Origin: Chiua virens
Lineage: Eukaryota > Basidiomycota > Agaricomycetes > Boletales > Boletaceae
Assembly (NCBI GenBank): GCA_019787685.1
Contig: JAHNUO010000012.1
Coordinates: 434,001 to 498,000, forward strand
Reading direction: 5' to 3'
Length of the DNA: 64,000 nucleotides
Shown in pieces: positions 24,549 through 36,488 of this stretch (position 1 is its first letter; each line of letters starts with the position of its first letter). The notes beneath the pieces are model-generated. The model had not been told where the DNA came from and did not search any database. It saw nothing but the letters and a program-made list of their open reading frames with translations. Made by a program: the position numbers and the translations under genes.

Positions 24549-26167
24549 AACAGGCCGTGTGACGTCAGATAAATGCCATATCCGTCCGGCGACAGCACGG
24601 ATGCCGATTTTCAGGCCCGACGGCGCGGGCCTTTGTCCCGTTAGGTACCAGCTTGCTTCAGATCCTAGCCCAGGTTGCCCCTGGGGGAGGATTTTAGCTC
24701 GTTCATAGTTCAGGCCTCTCCAGCCTCTAGACGCGGTGAGCCCTTTCCTGGCCGCTGCAGCTTCTTGGGTCCTTCAGCCTTCCCAGGCCCCTCAGCTAGA
24801 TTATCTTTCCCATCGGGCTACTTTGCCACTCCCTCCGCTTCAAGCGCCGTTTACTCGCGCTCTTCCCCGCCTTCTGCCCAGCTCACCGGGCATGAGTTTA
24901 CCTTGCACTCAGGATTAAAGATATTTTAGAAGGGGTTAGGTTAGGTTGACCACCAGTCCTTTCAGAATTCGGGAGCGTCTACCTCCAGCGCGGGTGCTCG
25001 CTCAGCCGGTCCAAAGGCGCACCCTTCTGCCTCTTCCTCTCAACCTTCCTCAGGCTCATCCTCCCACTTCTGCTGTATCTTCTGTTGGGCCCTCGGTTTC
25101 TTTGCGTTGAAAGTCTGGTCTCGAAAAGACGACCTTTCTCTCCTTCATCAATGGCATCTGGCAATCTGCTCGAAGTGAGAAAATCTGCTTCAAGTTCGAC
25201 GGCAGAGGCTGCTCCCTCCCAGATGTGGACGGCGCGGTATGCAAACGCTCAAACCTTGAGCGTTTGCTCCTTATCCTCTGCCGCGACGTCGCACCTTCCA
25301 TCTCTCGCCTAGTAGAATAATCCTTCACCGTCGGCCCTCCCACCATGTTCCCTTGTTTTTTTTTTTTATGTCCCCGGTGGTGGCCGGTTCGCTTCTCTAT
25401 GGCGCATCGACTTCCGATCCCTGTTCAATCCGGTCTCAGCCGTCACTCGATCAAGTCTCTGCCCGAGCCCGGCCTGGCCACCCCCTACGACCGGGAGGCT
25501 CCTCCCTCTAGACTGAACGAAAAGGACCGGAAAAGCCGGGGCTGGACGATGCTGGACACGGTGTACCCTGACTGGATTGGCGACATGGAGTGCTGTTCAG
25601 CAAACGCTTAATAGACTTCTCGTTTCGCTTCATCTCTCGCTGGCACCGTGACGTGTAACTCAGCAGTCATTTATCAAAATATCGTAACCTGGCCAACCGT
25701 ACATACACGTTGAACAACGCGATATTCGAAACAAGTTGAACGATGAATGACGCGAGTTGTATGTTTGGCGCTTGTTGTAGCATTTGAGCCGACTCGAATG
25801 ACTTTATCGTGGTAGTGATGTCCCGCTTCCACGCCTCGCAAAGGAATACTCGTTTGGGGATCCTCTAAGGTGACCTCGTCACTGATCACGGGTACGATTC
25901 TTAACGGTACTAAACCTCCCTTTTTTCTTTTCGTGAAGTCTCATCACCGTTGTCACAAGATTGTTTCCTTGACGTCCAAAAATGCGGCCATCTGAGATTG
26001 TGTCTCTCAAAGTGTTTCCGCACCTCGTGGGCTCGATATACGCGTACTGTACCTAGCCGAGATAACAGCAACTCCAAACATGAATGTCTTGCTTTATTTA
26101 TCTATCGATTGGGTACAAAAGGGCTGTACGTTTCCCCAAAGTACTCCCTACTGCTCCCTACCAAGTC
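24549..26167. other. GC-rich non-genic region between PB1 fragment and peptide gene
   Basis: Open frames at 24,675-24,929 and 25,345-25,611 (plus) are Pro/Ser/Leu-rich and have no domain. A poly-T run sits at about 25,355-25,366. It may be mobile-element debris that separated the PB1 fragment from its 5' half, but I see no terminal repeats. The last 150 bases are the upstream region of secreted peptide B. Confidence 0.3.
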
Positions 26168-26557
26168 ATGAGGTTCTCTCCCATCTTTATCGTCCTTGCA
26201 GCTGTTGCTGCTAGCATCGCCAGTCCCGTAAGTCAAAATTTCGAAGATATTCTATTTTACTTACAACGATCTCTGTTAGGTCCCTGAGCCCGTCGTGGAG
26301 GTTCCTGCTTTAGCTAAGAGAGTATGTCGACGGCATACCCTGGTCCTCTCAATTGAGTCAATGTGCTAACGACTCGATTACCAGGATAACGTGAATAGCG
26401 GTAGTTCGAGTATGTTGATTCCACACCCTGACAATTCCATTGAGTGGAGTACTAACGGCCTGTAGACTACCAGCCCGGCGTCAATTCAGGTCGTACGTCG
26501 ATTCCCTCCTGTGTCAGTAGTTCTGCTAAATGGTGCCGTACAGACAGCCCCTATTAA
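26168..26557 (+). CDS. Small secreted peptide precursor B (Kex2-type site), five exons
   Basis: Exons 26168-26227, 26280-26321, 26385-26409, 26466-26489 and 26544-26557 join in phase to about 54 residues. Exon 1 is a signal peptide (MRFSPIFIVLAAVAASIASP). Exon 2 is an acidic pro-segment (VPEPVVEVPALAKR) ending in a dibasic site. The mature part would be short, polar, Asn/Ser/Gly-rich and end in DSPY. It is a paralogue of the gene at 10,603, with the same first two exon boundaries. The last intron is exactly 54 nt, has no stop and stays in frame; if retained it inserts 18 residues with two cysteines. Function unknown. The tiny 3' exons rest on splice signals only and are less certain than exons 1-2. 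Confidence 0.6.
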
Positions 26558-28695
26558 AGACCTAACGCGCCCTGTCGAATCATATACGAGGAAGCGGACT
26601 CCGAATCGTCTTTTTTGTTCTTATTCCCAAACTTCTTTTAAAGATGTCCCGTGTAGTATGCTTGCGTTGATATTTGAGAGTTTGTACACAGAGTCGAAAC
26701 GTTGTTCAGATGTCATCGATCAATAAAGATAAAATTGCTCTTGGATGCGCCGGCCGGCCGGGTTATTGAAGTTTGGAATTTTGAGTCTTGAAGCTTGACT
26801 AGCGACCGGCGGTTCTAACGGGAACTTGCCAGATCGCAACTCTCGATAATTGGGTGACTTCCCGTAAGGATTTAGAGAAATACGGACGACGACCGGGATT
26901 TGAACTTGATCAGTTGGCCTCGGGTAAATTTAGGGATTATTTTCTGTAAATCTGATTCTTCCCATCTTCCTTGTTACGGGCTGGCAGTGGTGATTCAAGT
27001 TGTTCCTGTGTCTCTGTCTTAGGTAACCCTGTTAACCCTCGTTTTTGGGAGGACATCAGAGTTGGTTGACTGCTCGTAGGGAAGCTTATCGCGGTCGACG
27101 CAGGGAGGGAACTCGTCAATGTGAACGAATTGTTAATTCACACGCTAATGGTTGGCGTGACGCTGATACTACCACAACCAAGACCAAGAGGTACCAACAG
27201 AACAATCGTTGGTCGTGATCGTATCGAACACTCGAGTTGGAATCTGTCGTCCTGCGTAGATTCCGGCGGACTCACCGGAAAGTCCAATTCCTGGTGAGGT
27301 ACCCCACAACTTTGAACAGCCGGGACTATAATGGTGTCCCGATACCGCTAGATACTAGTACGTCATTCACTTTCTGTACACCCTTGAATCCATCTGGTTG
27401 GTCTCTGCTCACTTGAGTCCTGACAACTTGTGACAAGAAATGCACCAGTTCTACTGGCACTTCATGATTATGTATTACATCCGACTGCTGCTGAACTTGA
27501 AATCCGGTGCGCTCTAGACATTCCCCTCCTTCTCTGTGTGAGCCCTCTGCTTAGTCCCATTCAGCTGATAGGCTTGTTTGGCTCCGAGTCGACTCGTGTG
27601 TCTGAGTCGTGTTCCAACCCGAACTCAGCAGTGTCAATATTATGACAGCATGTGCATTCACGGTGAGTCGTGCTGTTCCTCTCCTTTCAAGAACACCACT
27701 TGGCCTGATTCTCATCGAGACCAGCATCGTGTGTACATTGCTTTTTGAACTTGACAGGATGTCTTGATTGCGAATGATAAAATTCATTTCCTTGGTCGGC
27801 CTGATCCAGAACTGATGCAACATGGTCTTTGCAAGCACGTCCGCTCGCATTTCGTGAATTTGTTAGATCTTGCCCTCGCGCGTGCATCCGCACCCGTGAC
27901 CCATGTCGTCGCGGTCAGTGACAGATACCCACACGAATCCCGTGGTCCTCACACCCGATTCTTTTCGCCGGATGGTGATGCTAGAACACAAGGTGACGAT
28001 CAGACCTAAGCTGGCCTCGACCGTTCTACGGACGCTTGCTTGCGGTCACTCCGCTTCGAATCAACGTTCGACGCGCCTTATGACTGCCCGTTCCTATGTT
28101 GTCGTACCCTCCTCCACCACGTGGTGTCCATCCGATGCTCTCCCCGTCGAGAGACATCAACTTGAAGGCGAGCTGATTCGAGCACACGTACGTGTAACGT
28201 TGAGGACTGATTCCGAGCGTGATGGCGAGATGAAGAACGGTGTCCCGACTTCTTCTCGCCCTCGCGCATGGATCCGCAATCGCGATTCGACACGTCGCGG
28301 TCAGTGGCAGGTGCCCACACGAACGTGCCACCCGGTCCTGATGCTTGAAGGTCCCGGCTCTCTTTGCCAGATGGTGACGCTGCACATAATTTGTACCAGT
28401 TGTCAGCAAGGAGGATGGGATCGAATAACATGATCAAGACCTCGATCATCCTCGCTTTTTGACAAGGCCCACGATCTAACATTGGTATCCAACAAGCAGC
28501 ATGAAAAAGACGACGTTCCCAATCAAAGAATACAATGTCCATCCCGACAATGGATCGTACATACGTATGTAGATATCATATACATACATTTACCAGCGAC
28601 ACAGAACAAGACCAGACGAACAAGAACAAAAAGGACGACAGCAATTCGACGCATCGCCCACCCAGATGGCGACGTACCCAAACCCTTACCGAGGC
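26558..28695. other. Gene-poor region with a diverged internal duplication
   Basis: No gene is supported. Segments at about 27,910-27,980 and 28,296-28,380 share CGCGGTCAGTG, CCCACACGAA and GATGGTGA blocks in the same order; on the minus strand both encode an FVW...TDRD motif, so they may be remnants of repeat units of one former protein. Protein-like pieces at 26,830-26,950 and 27,060-27,220 (plus) are also interrupted. The end of this interval is the 3' flank of the C2H2 gene. Confidence 0.35.
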
Positions 28696-30040
28696 TCACT
28701 CCATTTCCATTTCCATTTCCATACCGTCCCACGTCTGCTCCCGAGCGCCCTTGTCCTCGCCCGCGCGGCCCCCAACGCCCACCTCCGCCTCGTGGTCCAC
28801 GGCCCTGTTATTCCACGTGTGCACGCACGAGCCATACGCAAACATCCCCTGCTCATCCTCGTCCATGTCCGCCTCTCCAAACACCCCCACCCCCACCTCC
28901 TGATCCTGGTCCTCGTCATCACTCCTCGTCTCCTCCGCCGACACTGACTGCGACGCCGACCGCGACCGTTCCGACCCATCTGATTTCGACTTGGACCGGA
29001 ACCGGACAGAGGAACGCGGGAGGGACCACCCGCCGCCGCCGACGAGCCCGTGAGACAGCGACAGCGAATGGGCGTGTGCGTGTGACGGTGTCATCGCCGA
29101 ACGGGACTGCGATACCGAATACGAATGCGAGCGCGTGTGCGACCGAGGGGACGTCGGGGATTCCCACGACCCATGGCCGCCAGAAGAATATAGCGCGAGC
29201 AGGTTGAGCGCGTCGTCCTCCCGCGTGCCCGTCACTGGTACAGGCACAGGCACCGAGGCGGATGCGGCACTTACGCCGATGGGCGTATCGTTTCCGTTCA
29301 TTGCCAGCATGCCAGGACGCACTTGGGTGAGCTTGGCAGTGTCTTCGTCGATCGCGTAATCATGCAAACGAGGCGCGGTAGGCGTGCTCAACGCCGCACT
29401 CATACGAGCAGGTACGGAACTCGAGACCGGGAACGACGAGAGCGTGTGGGCGCTGGATGCGGATGACGATGTGGTCGTCGTCGCCGTGGGTACTGATATC
29501 GGCCCGAGGTCACTGTTCGGCACCGACGCAGGCGGGGGAACGAGTCCCCCCGAGAGAAAGGAAGGCCATAATGAGCGATCTTCAGGTAGAGAAGCTGACG
29601 AGGGCGAGAGATGTGCGAGGATCGCGGCGGCCTGTATGTTCCCAAATTCAGTTTAGCGCCGTACACACGTTGGAAAAAATAAACGCGACAGATATAGACA
29701 CACGGCGCTCAAAAGCTGAGACAAAAAAAGGACAACAGAAAAGTTGAACATGGAGAACCCACCTCGAGCAGTTGCACTTGCTGATGTTTACTCAACACAA
29801 ACTTGGACGCTTCCCGCCATTGAGGGGTGTGTTCCCAACGGTGTTTGATCAAACACGACGGATGGCGATAGACCTGCACATATGATCCCAAAAATAACTA
29901 AAAGTCAGCCCACGGTCCCAAATATCACATGACGAACGACCGTAAGCGTCGACGTCGTGGAAGGGGTGTACGACCTTGGAACAACTCTCGCACGTAAATA
30001 TAGTGCCCTCGTTTGCGTCCTGACTTGGTGATGTTGCCAT
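28696..30040 (-). CDS. C2H2 zinc-finger protein with long disordered tail
   Basis: Three exons on the minus strand, 30,040-29,975, 29,873-29,763 and 29,631-28,696, join in phase to 370 residues. One classical finger spans the first splice: CESCSKVYRHPSCLIKHRWEH, with C-X2-C-X12-H-X3-H spacing. A conserved helix follows (TPQWREASKFVLSKHQQVQLLE). The remaining 300 residues are low-complexity, rich in Ser, Thr, Val, Pro and Gly, with Arg/Ser and acidic patches, and end in a Met-Glu repeat encoded by a CCATTT hexamer array. A nuclear DNA-binding regulator is the natural inference; the target is unknown. The ATG at 30,040 is the first in frame directly before the finger. Intact. Confidence 0.82.
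28701..28722. repeat. CCATTT hexamer microsatellite in coding sequence
   Basis: Three and a half copies of CCATTT. On the minus strand they encode the alternating Met-Glu end of the C2H2 protein, so changes in copy number stay in frame. Confidence 0.8.
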
Positions 30041-30139
30041 TGATATCGACGGGGTTAGGACGCGAGCGGGGTGCGTGACGGTGGCGGGGAGACCGAGTGC
30101 ATGCTATCGTCGACGCTGCTGCTGACGTGTTCGTGTGGA

Positions 30140-30692
30140 TCATTGCCAGTCCCCTTGACAGGCGAGGAGTGGGACACCGTGGGCAAGGCGAGGGAGAGTG
30201 CAGCAAGCTCGACAGAGGTGGTTTGCAGCGACGCGGAGGTCACACTGGCATCAATGTCAGCAACGACGATTAGATATGTGAGGAAAGGATACGATGTGCG
30301 AACCACTGGATAGTAACCACCTCGGTTCGTGCCTGTTAAAATGGGAGATGCAATGCGCTACTTACAAAGGACGGGTGGCAGCATCGCGGGCATCGCTCAG
30401 TCTCCTTCTGGATCGCCCTGCTGAGGAGAGCGTCTGTGCTTGAGCTGGGTCGTCGTGTTCGCCGTCGCACCTGTGTCGATAGGAGTCGTACGTGAGATTT
30501 GAAGACGAAAGGGGTGCACCTACCCTGCAAAGTCCGGTTCGCAGCGTCAGCAGAGGCGGGTATGGGAGCTGCGTGTGCGGCAGCGATGGACAGGGAGAGC
30601 AGGGAGAGATGAAACTGGGCATCCTGCACGCCAACGAGTCAGTCATCGGTAGCATCCCCGACGCAATCACGGCCAATACTTGCCTGGGACAT
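30140..30692 (-). CDS. Small unknown gene with probable GC-AG intron; 3' structure unclear
   Basis: An ATG at 30,692 starts MSQ, followed by an ideal GC donor (CAG|GCAAGT) and an acceptor at 30,624, giving a 60-nt intron. Exon 2 from 30,623 is alanine-rich and helical (DAQFHLSLLSLSIAAAHAAP). The 3' side is ambiguous. One model ends soon after (LQG, then ATANTTTQLKHRR and a stop). Others reach Cys pairs (CPRCC and CRACC), which might form a zinc ribbon, and end near 30,140. The open frame continues 5' of the ATG, so the true start may be in an earlier exon. I do not recognise the family. It lies just upstream of the C2H2 gene on the same strand. Confidence 0.35.
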
Positions 30693-32908
30693 GACACGCA
30701 AGTGTTGTAGATGTCGAGCATATGTCCCCGAGTGCCTTGCTAAATTTCAATGTCCGTCCAAATTCGTGTGTACTCGTATGTAGCCTAATCGGAACAGGAC
30801 ATCACACGCGCTCAGCACAACAAAACAGGCTTGTCTCAGACAAGTTATCATCATCAAGGTGCTAGACGAGTAGTGTCGACCTAATTGGCACGATCACATC
30901 CTCACCCCATTCTCGCCTTCGTTATCTGTCTTACGTAGCATCCTCGTAGTCATATCCCCATACGCGAGCGTTCAATCTTTTCAAATTCAATTCAATGTCC
31001 TCCTCGTCCTTAGGCGTGGTTGGGCACGTACAGACCCCCGAAATTTGTATGAAGCATCCTCGCCAGAGTCCCAGAGTGCTTCGTGTCCGGGGATCGGCCC
31101 TGCGTGCCTGTACGTCGGGGGGAGAGAACCACCACACATGACCCTCGCCGCACTATTTGCCATTCGCCGTGCGCACTTTATTCATATCCCGGCTTCTTTC
31201 CCTCGGTCTTGGACATCCGGACGCAAACCACTTGTACCTGAGCATCAGATGATCAGATCCCGTTCGAAAAACAGAAGACCATGCGTCCTGATCTGACAAG
31301 GCCAGAGGTCAGAGAGATAAGCATTAAACCAGTGTGATGCTGATGCTGTGATGTGTTGATGCCCGATAGGTTTGATAGGCTGATAGCTTGATAGGCCTTG
31401 TCGAAAAAGAGAGCTGTATCGGGCATATTGAGCGCATACTTGGACGCATACCATCTAATCTACTGATTCACCACTCACTGAATCACCTCATGCGTTGCTT
31501 CTCCTCGGAGAACACCATGGTTCTATCGTACGGGACTGAACGGTGTTCCTTGTCCCTTGCACGAGACCACGAGATACCTTGTACATGAACTCGATTGGTC
31601 AAGACGAACGAAGGACGTCAAAACGGAGCCGATCTTGCACGTTACATATAATGCCCGCAGCATCCCAATTAAATGGGCGGCGGTAGAGCGTGCTTTCGGG
31701 TCGCCATGCTAGTGTGTCCGTATCGTAGCATTTTTGATGTGACATTTGGATGTCGGTGACATGTATGAGCCCGTTGTCGAGTCAGAGATACGCCACTGGC
31801 ATCTCGACGATCAACGTCCGTGGATCTGCCTTGATGTTTGCACCTGTGGAGCCTGTGCAAGAAGATACCGCGACCACGCTCGCCGCACAACGCTCGTTGC
31901 TGTGCGGAATTTTTTTTTTGTGTCAAGTTCTTTTTCATAATCTTTGCTTCTCATCCCTTCTTGCGTTGCAAATTCGAAAACCTTGTTTGATTACATCTCG
32001 GATGACCATCCATGGAGATATTCTTGTTCGGAGAGATACGGGGTTCGAGACATGAGGGTGACGTCGTGAGGTAAAGCGTTGATATAGGATACCCGATAGC
32101 TGGATACGCTCGATAGGCCGCATCTGTGTGTTGGTCCTCGAGGTCGGCCTGATCGTCCAACCAGGTGAGCGAGCCGAACCTTGTTCATTCGATCCGACGT
32201 CTCGGAGGAAGGACGCAACGTGTGTAAAACAAGGACGGCACGCACGATGCAATGTGCTAGAGCGATGGATCACCAAGAGGACGGGCGTACGACAGCCTGA
32301 AAGGATGACCCACCGATGACTGCGATGTACTAGTACTTACTCGCCACGACTCCGATCTGACCGGGGGGACCCTTGGTTGAGCGCTGCGCGCTGATCCGGA
32401 TAAGCCATTCACGCGAGACCAATTGGAACCCTCGACCCAAAACCTCCCGAGAGAAGCCTCTGTCAGACACATGATTTTGACGCCACAGAAACATAGACAA
32501 TTCAGTTTTGAAACAACATGCCGCATCACGCCATCAGAGTATGGACTAACACACCGAACCACCTCGGAGCAGAACAAGGTTGGGCGAGCACGCTGGTGAC
32601 AACTGCCTGAATGATTGAGCCCGTGAAAGACGACATGGTGTCCCACGCAACACCTGGGTCAACGGTGACCAATGACCAGTTCGCTCAAACTGCGCAGCTT
32701 CTTCCAAGGGTAACGATTGGGTGTTGGACGACGCGGCTGGTTGATTGGTTCAAACCGCGGTGGGGCGATCCTGAGATTGTGAATGAATGACATTCGATCG
32801 TTATTTAGAAAACGTGTCCGAGTCATGATCCGCCTGTTTCGGAGTAGGTGGTAGTTAGACCTTACATAATCAACCTCTGTCCCTACGAAAATTTCCTAGT
32901 CAGACGTG
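30693..32908. other. Intergenic region
   Basis: About 2.2 kb with no supportable gene. Around 31,335-31,400 short GAT-containing units (GATGCTGATGCTGTGATG and TTGATAGGCTGATAG) form an imperfect simple repeat; a related CGATAG pattern reappears near 32,090-32,115. The last part is the glycyl-tRNA synthetase promoter; no clear TATA box. Confidence 0.4.
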
Positions 32909-35267
32909 ATGCGATTCCGATTTGGACAGATCGTGATCAACGCCAGAGCTCGTCTCAACCACACCACCGCCATGTCCACCCTCAACAAGACCGCCCATCC
33001 CTTCGACAAGGCCCGTCTCGAGGCCCTCCTCAACCATCGCTTTTTCTACGCCCCCGCGTTCGAGATCTACGGCGGTTCGCATCCATCTCACGACGTGACG
33101 TCTCACTGATCCATCATCGGACAGGCGTCGCGGGTCTCTACGACTACGGCCCACCAGGCTCGTCGCTGCAGGCCAATATCATCGCCGAATGGCGTCGTCA
33201 CTTTATCATCGAAGATCACATGCTCGAGCTCGACACGACCATCATGACCCCCGCACCCGTATTCGAAACATCGGGGCACGTCGCGCGATTTGCGGATTGG
33301 ATGGTCAAGGATACCAAGACGGGGGACGTCCTCCGGGCAGACCATCTCGTCAAGAACGTCCTCGAAGCACGTCTCGTGGGGGATCGCGAGGCGCGTGGGT
33401 TGGCTGGGCAACCCAAGGAGGACGACAAGAAGAAGAAGAAGAAAGTCAAGAGCGTCGCGGTCCAGCTGGCGGACGACAAGGTGAAAGAGTATGAACAGAT
33501 CCTCGCTCAGGTGCGTCCTCCGATCGCACGTGGACACGTTGTTGACCATGACCCAGCTCGACAATTTTTCGGGGCCAGAGCTCGGGGAACTCTGTCGAAA
33601 GCACGATATACGGAATCCAGATACGGACAATGAGGTGGGAGAACCTCAGCAATTCAACCTCATGTTTGCGAGCAGTATCGGTCCTACGGGGCAACACCCT
33701 GGGTACGTCATGCGCATACATCCTTTTTTTCACGTGCTCATGTATCCTAGGTTCCTTCGACCTGAGACGGCGCAGGGCCATTTTCTCAACTTTTCGCGAC
33801 TGCTCGAGTTCAACAACGGACGCGTCCCATTTGCATCCGCGCAGATCGGGCGATCGTTCAGGAACGAAATCTCTCCGCGGGCGGGGTTACTCCGTGTGCG
33901 CGAGTTTACGATGGGCGAGATCGAACACTTTGTGGACCCCGCGGACAAGCAGCACGCGCGGTTCGCGGAACACCGTGACGTTGTGCTCTCACTCCTCGAC
34001 CGACACGTGCAAACCCAGGGGTCGACGACGGTGACCCAGATGACGATCGGGGAAGCAGTGTACAAGGGGATTGTTGCCAACGAGACGCTGGGGTACTTTT
34101 TAGCGCGGATCCAGCTGTTCCTGGTGCGGATTGGGATCGACCCGACGCGGTTGCGGTTCCGGCAACACATGGGGAACGAGATGGCGCACTATGCGACGGA
34201 CTGCTGGGATGCAGAGATTGAGAACGCGACGGGGTGGACGGAGTGTGTTGGCTGTGCGGATCGGGCAGCGTATGACCTGAGCGTGCATGCGGCGAAGACG
34301 GGGCATGCGCTGGTTGTGCGGGAGGCGTTGAAGGAGCCGGTGGTGACGGAGCGGGAGGTGGCCGAGTTCAACAAGAAGATGCTCGGGAAGACACTCGGGC
34401 GCGATGCGGGGATCGTGCAGAAGGTCGTCGGGGAGATGGACCAGGCAGAACTCAGCAAACTGAAGCAGTCACTCGAACAAGGGTACGTGTCATGTGTCCG
34501 CGGAGATGTGAGACTGACAATGACTCCAAGCTCTGCCACGATCACGGCCGAGGGGAGAGAGATCACGCTCACACCGGAGCTCGTGACAATACAGCGGAAG
34601 ACGTTCAAGCAATCCAGTTCGTTGTTTGATCGTGTTCGTGCGCGAATCCACCATTGATCAATGACGTAGTTCGCGAATTCACACCAAACGTCATCGAGCC
34701 ATCTTTTGGGTTTGGTCGTATTTTGTATACCCTGCTCGAACACTCGTTTTGGTGCAGAGAAGTAGACATTGAGCGCGGCGTGCTTTCGCTGCCCCCCGTC
34801 GTCGCACCCACCAAGGTGCTGATCGTGCCACTCAGTGCCAAGGAGGAGTTTAACCCCCTCGTGCGCGATGTCTGTGCGTATCGCCTCTTCGCTTCTCGTC
34901 GTTTTCTCACGCTCGACCTAGCGAGCAAGTTGCGCAAGGCAGGGATCTTTTCCCGCGTCGACGACTCGAACACCTCCATCGGAAAACGCTATGCTCGCAA
35001 CGACGAACTTGGGACACCGTTTGGTGTGACCCTCGATTTCGCATGTACGTGTGTTCCGCCCCGATCTCGGTCGCAGATGACGACCCCTTTTTTTCAGCCC
35101 TTCAGAACGGAACGATGACACTCCGCGAGCGTGATACGACCGAACAGCTGATTGGTCCGATCGATGATGTGATCGCGGTGGTGAGCGAACTCGTGCACGG
35201 CACGATTGATTGGCCAGTGGCCCGCGAGCGTTTGGCGGTGTACGATGGCGTGCAAGCCGTGGAATGA
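32909..35267 (+). CDS. GRS1: Glycyl-tRNA synthetase (class II, eukaryotic type)
   Basis: Charges tRNA-Gly with glycine. Seven exons (32909-33074, 33125-33510, 33557-33702, 33751-34482, 34531-34616, 34670-35044, 35098-35267) sum to 2,061 nt, exactly 686 codons plus stop. Family blocks appear in order: FEIYGGVAGLYDYGPPGSSL, the class II motif 2 region (FLRPETAQGHF, FRNEISPR, REFTMGEIEHF), the long insertion with a Lys-rich patch (DDKKKKKKVK), MAHYATDCWDAEI with GWTECVG, PNVIEPSFGFGRILYTLLEH (motif 3) and the anticodon-binding domain. Two in-frame ATGs, 32,909 and 32,972, bracket a 21-residue Arg-rich, acid-free extension that could be a mitochondrial presequence. This fits the known practice of making cytosolic and mitochondrial GlyRS from one gene. 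Intact. Confidence 0.97.
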
Positions 35268-36047
35268 ATCTGCGACGTAACGCGGACAAAATAGACTTTT
35301 TTACTACTCCTCGGAGAAGCAGAAGGACACGTTTTTCGATGGATACATAATAAACTGATAGAGGGAGGGATGAGAAAGCGATGGCGTGCTGGCGTGAGAT
35401 GAGATCAGGGTTGTATTGGCTGTGCCAATCTGGGTGCATCTGGGTATGTAGACGTACTATCGGTTCTAGATGGCTATTATCGGTAACAGACGTTCGGTGT
35501 TGGTCCAGGTGATATGGGGCGACGTATGACATGGCGTGCGTTGAGTGCACCACGGGTGCATGTGACTGGGAACCATGAGAATGCGAGGATAGATCGCAGA
35601 CAGAACCATGCACTTTAGCTGTTTTGTTTTCCTACAGTCAGGGCTGGAGGGGATAGCCGAACGAAAACGAGGAGACGACAAGTAAACAGGGGGCTGCGAG
35701 TGAGATCCGAGAGCAGTACACGAGGGTCGGATTGGAGGTTCGTCGGGCACGAGGACCGGAGGACGAGTACACGGTTAGACATCCCTGTACTAGGAATATT
35801 ATCGGTGCCGTGTCAGTACATTGTGAGATAGAGAGAGGGGGTAATTCCATGTCCGGAAACAGCACCCTTAAAAATTTATTATTATTTATTTATCTGAATT
35901 ACTGCCGAGATCTCAGATACGCCGCGCATCGTTATGAGAACACTCACCACTATCATCAACCCTGCGCGGGAAAACACTCTCGGTCGGGTATAAGTACCCC
36001 TTCCTCATTCCATATCTCCCTCCAGGAAAAAAAAAGTATCCCTCACA
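35268..36047. other. Intergenic region
   Basis: 3' flank of the glycyl-tRNA synthetase gene and upstream region of the next small gene. An AT-rich stretch (AATTTATTATTATTTATTTA) lies at about 35,873-35,892. Open frames here are short and unsupported. Confidence 0.4.
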
Positions 36048-36488
36048 ATGACTGCTCTTCGACACGACAAGCTCGTCGCTCTCCCGAGCCTCTCCTGCGC
36101 GCTCTCTTCTCTCCCTCAGGCTACCAGCCTCGACAACGTCTCCCTCCATCCGAGCATGTACGCACAACATGCCGCAGATAGCGAAGCCAAGGTACGTTGG
36201 CTCGGCTACACCGCCTTCGTTCACTCACCCTCACTCAGCTCAGAAAAGTCTTGTCCAAGACTGCATCGACGCCCCAGAGCGTTCTACCCATGCATCCATA
36301 CACGCCCTCTGTATGTCTTAGCTTTGTGCCCCGTCACCGCGTCCGTTCTGATTCAGACTAGTCCTCCTATGCCGACTCGTCCAATTCGTCACCACCACTG
36401 ATGATGCGCAAATCGGTACGTCGTCGTCTTGTGTCCCGCTCTCGTGTACTCATCCCTCGCGTAGCAAAAACCAAAATTCCAGGCATAG
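36048..36488 (+). CDS. Short disordered protein, unknown function
   Basis: Four exons (36048-36191, 36239-36310, 36362-36415, 36465-36488) with good GT-AG signals join to 97 residues. The protein is Ser/Leu/Pro-rich with no helix or domain I recognise: MTALRHDKLVALPSLSCALS at the start, a middle LRKVLSKTASTPQSVLP, then SSYADSSNSSPPLMMRKS and a short basic end. No paralogue in the window. The upstream region is CT-rich, as often seen before fungal genes. The call rests on splice structure only. Confidence 0.45.

Noticed and set aside
28482..29207. 241-codon plus-strand frame rich in Pro, Arg and Thr
   Set aside because: It lies antisense to the spliced C2H2 gene; the composition is a shadow of Ser/Val/Gly-rich coding sequence, with no introns or domain.
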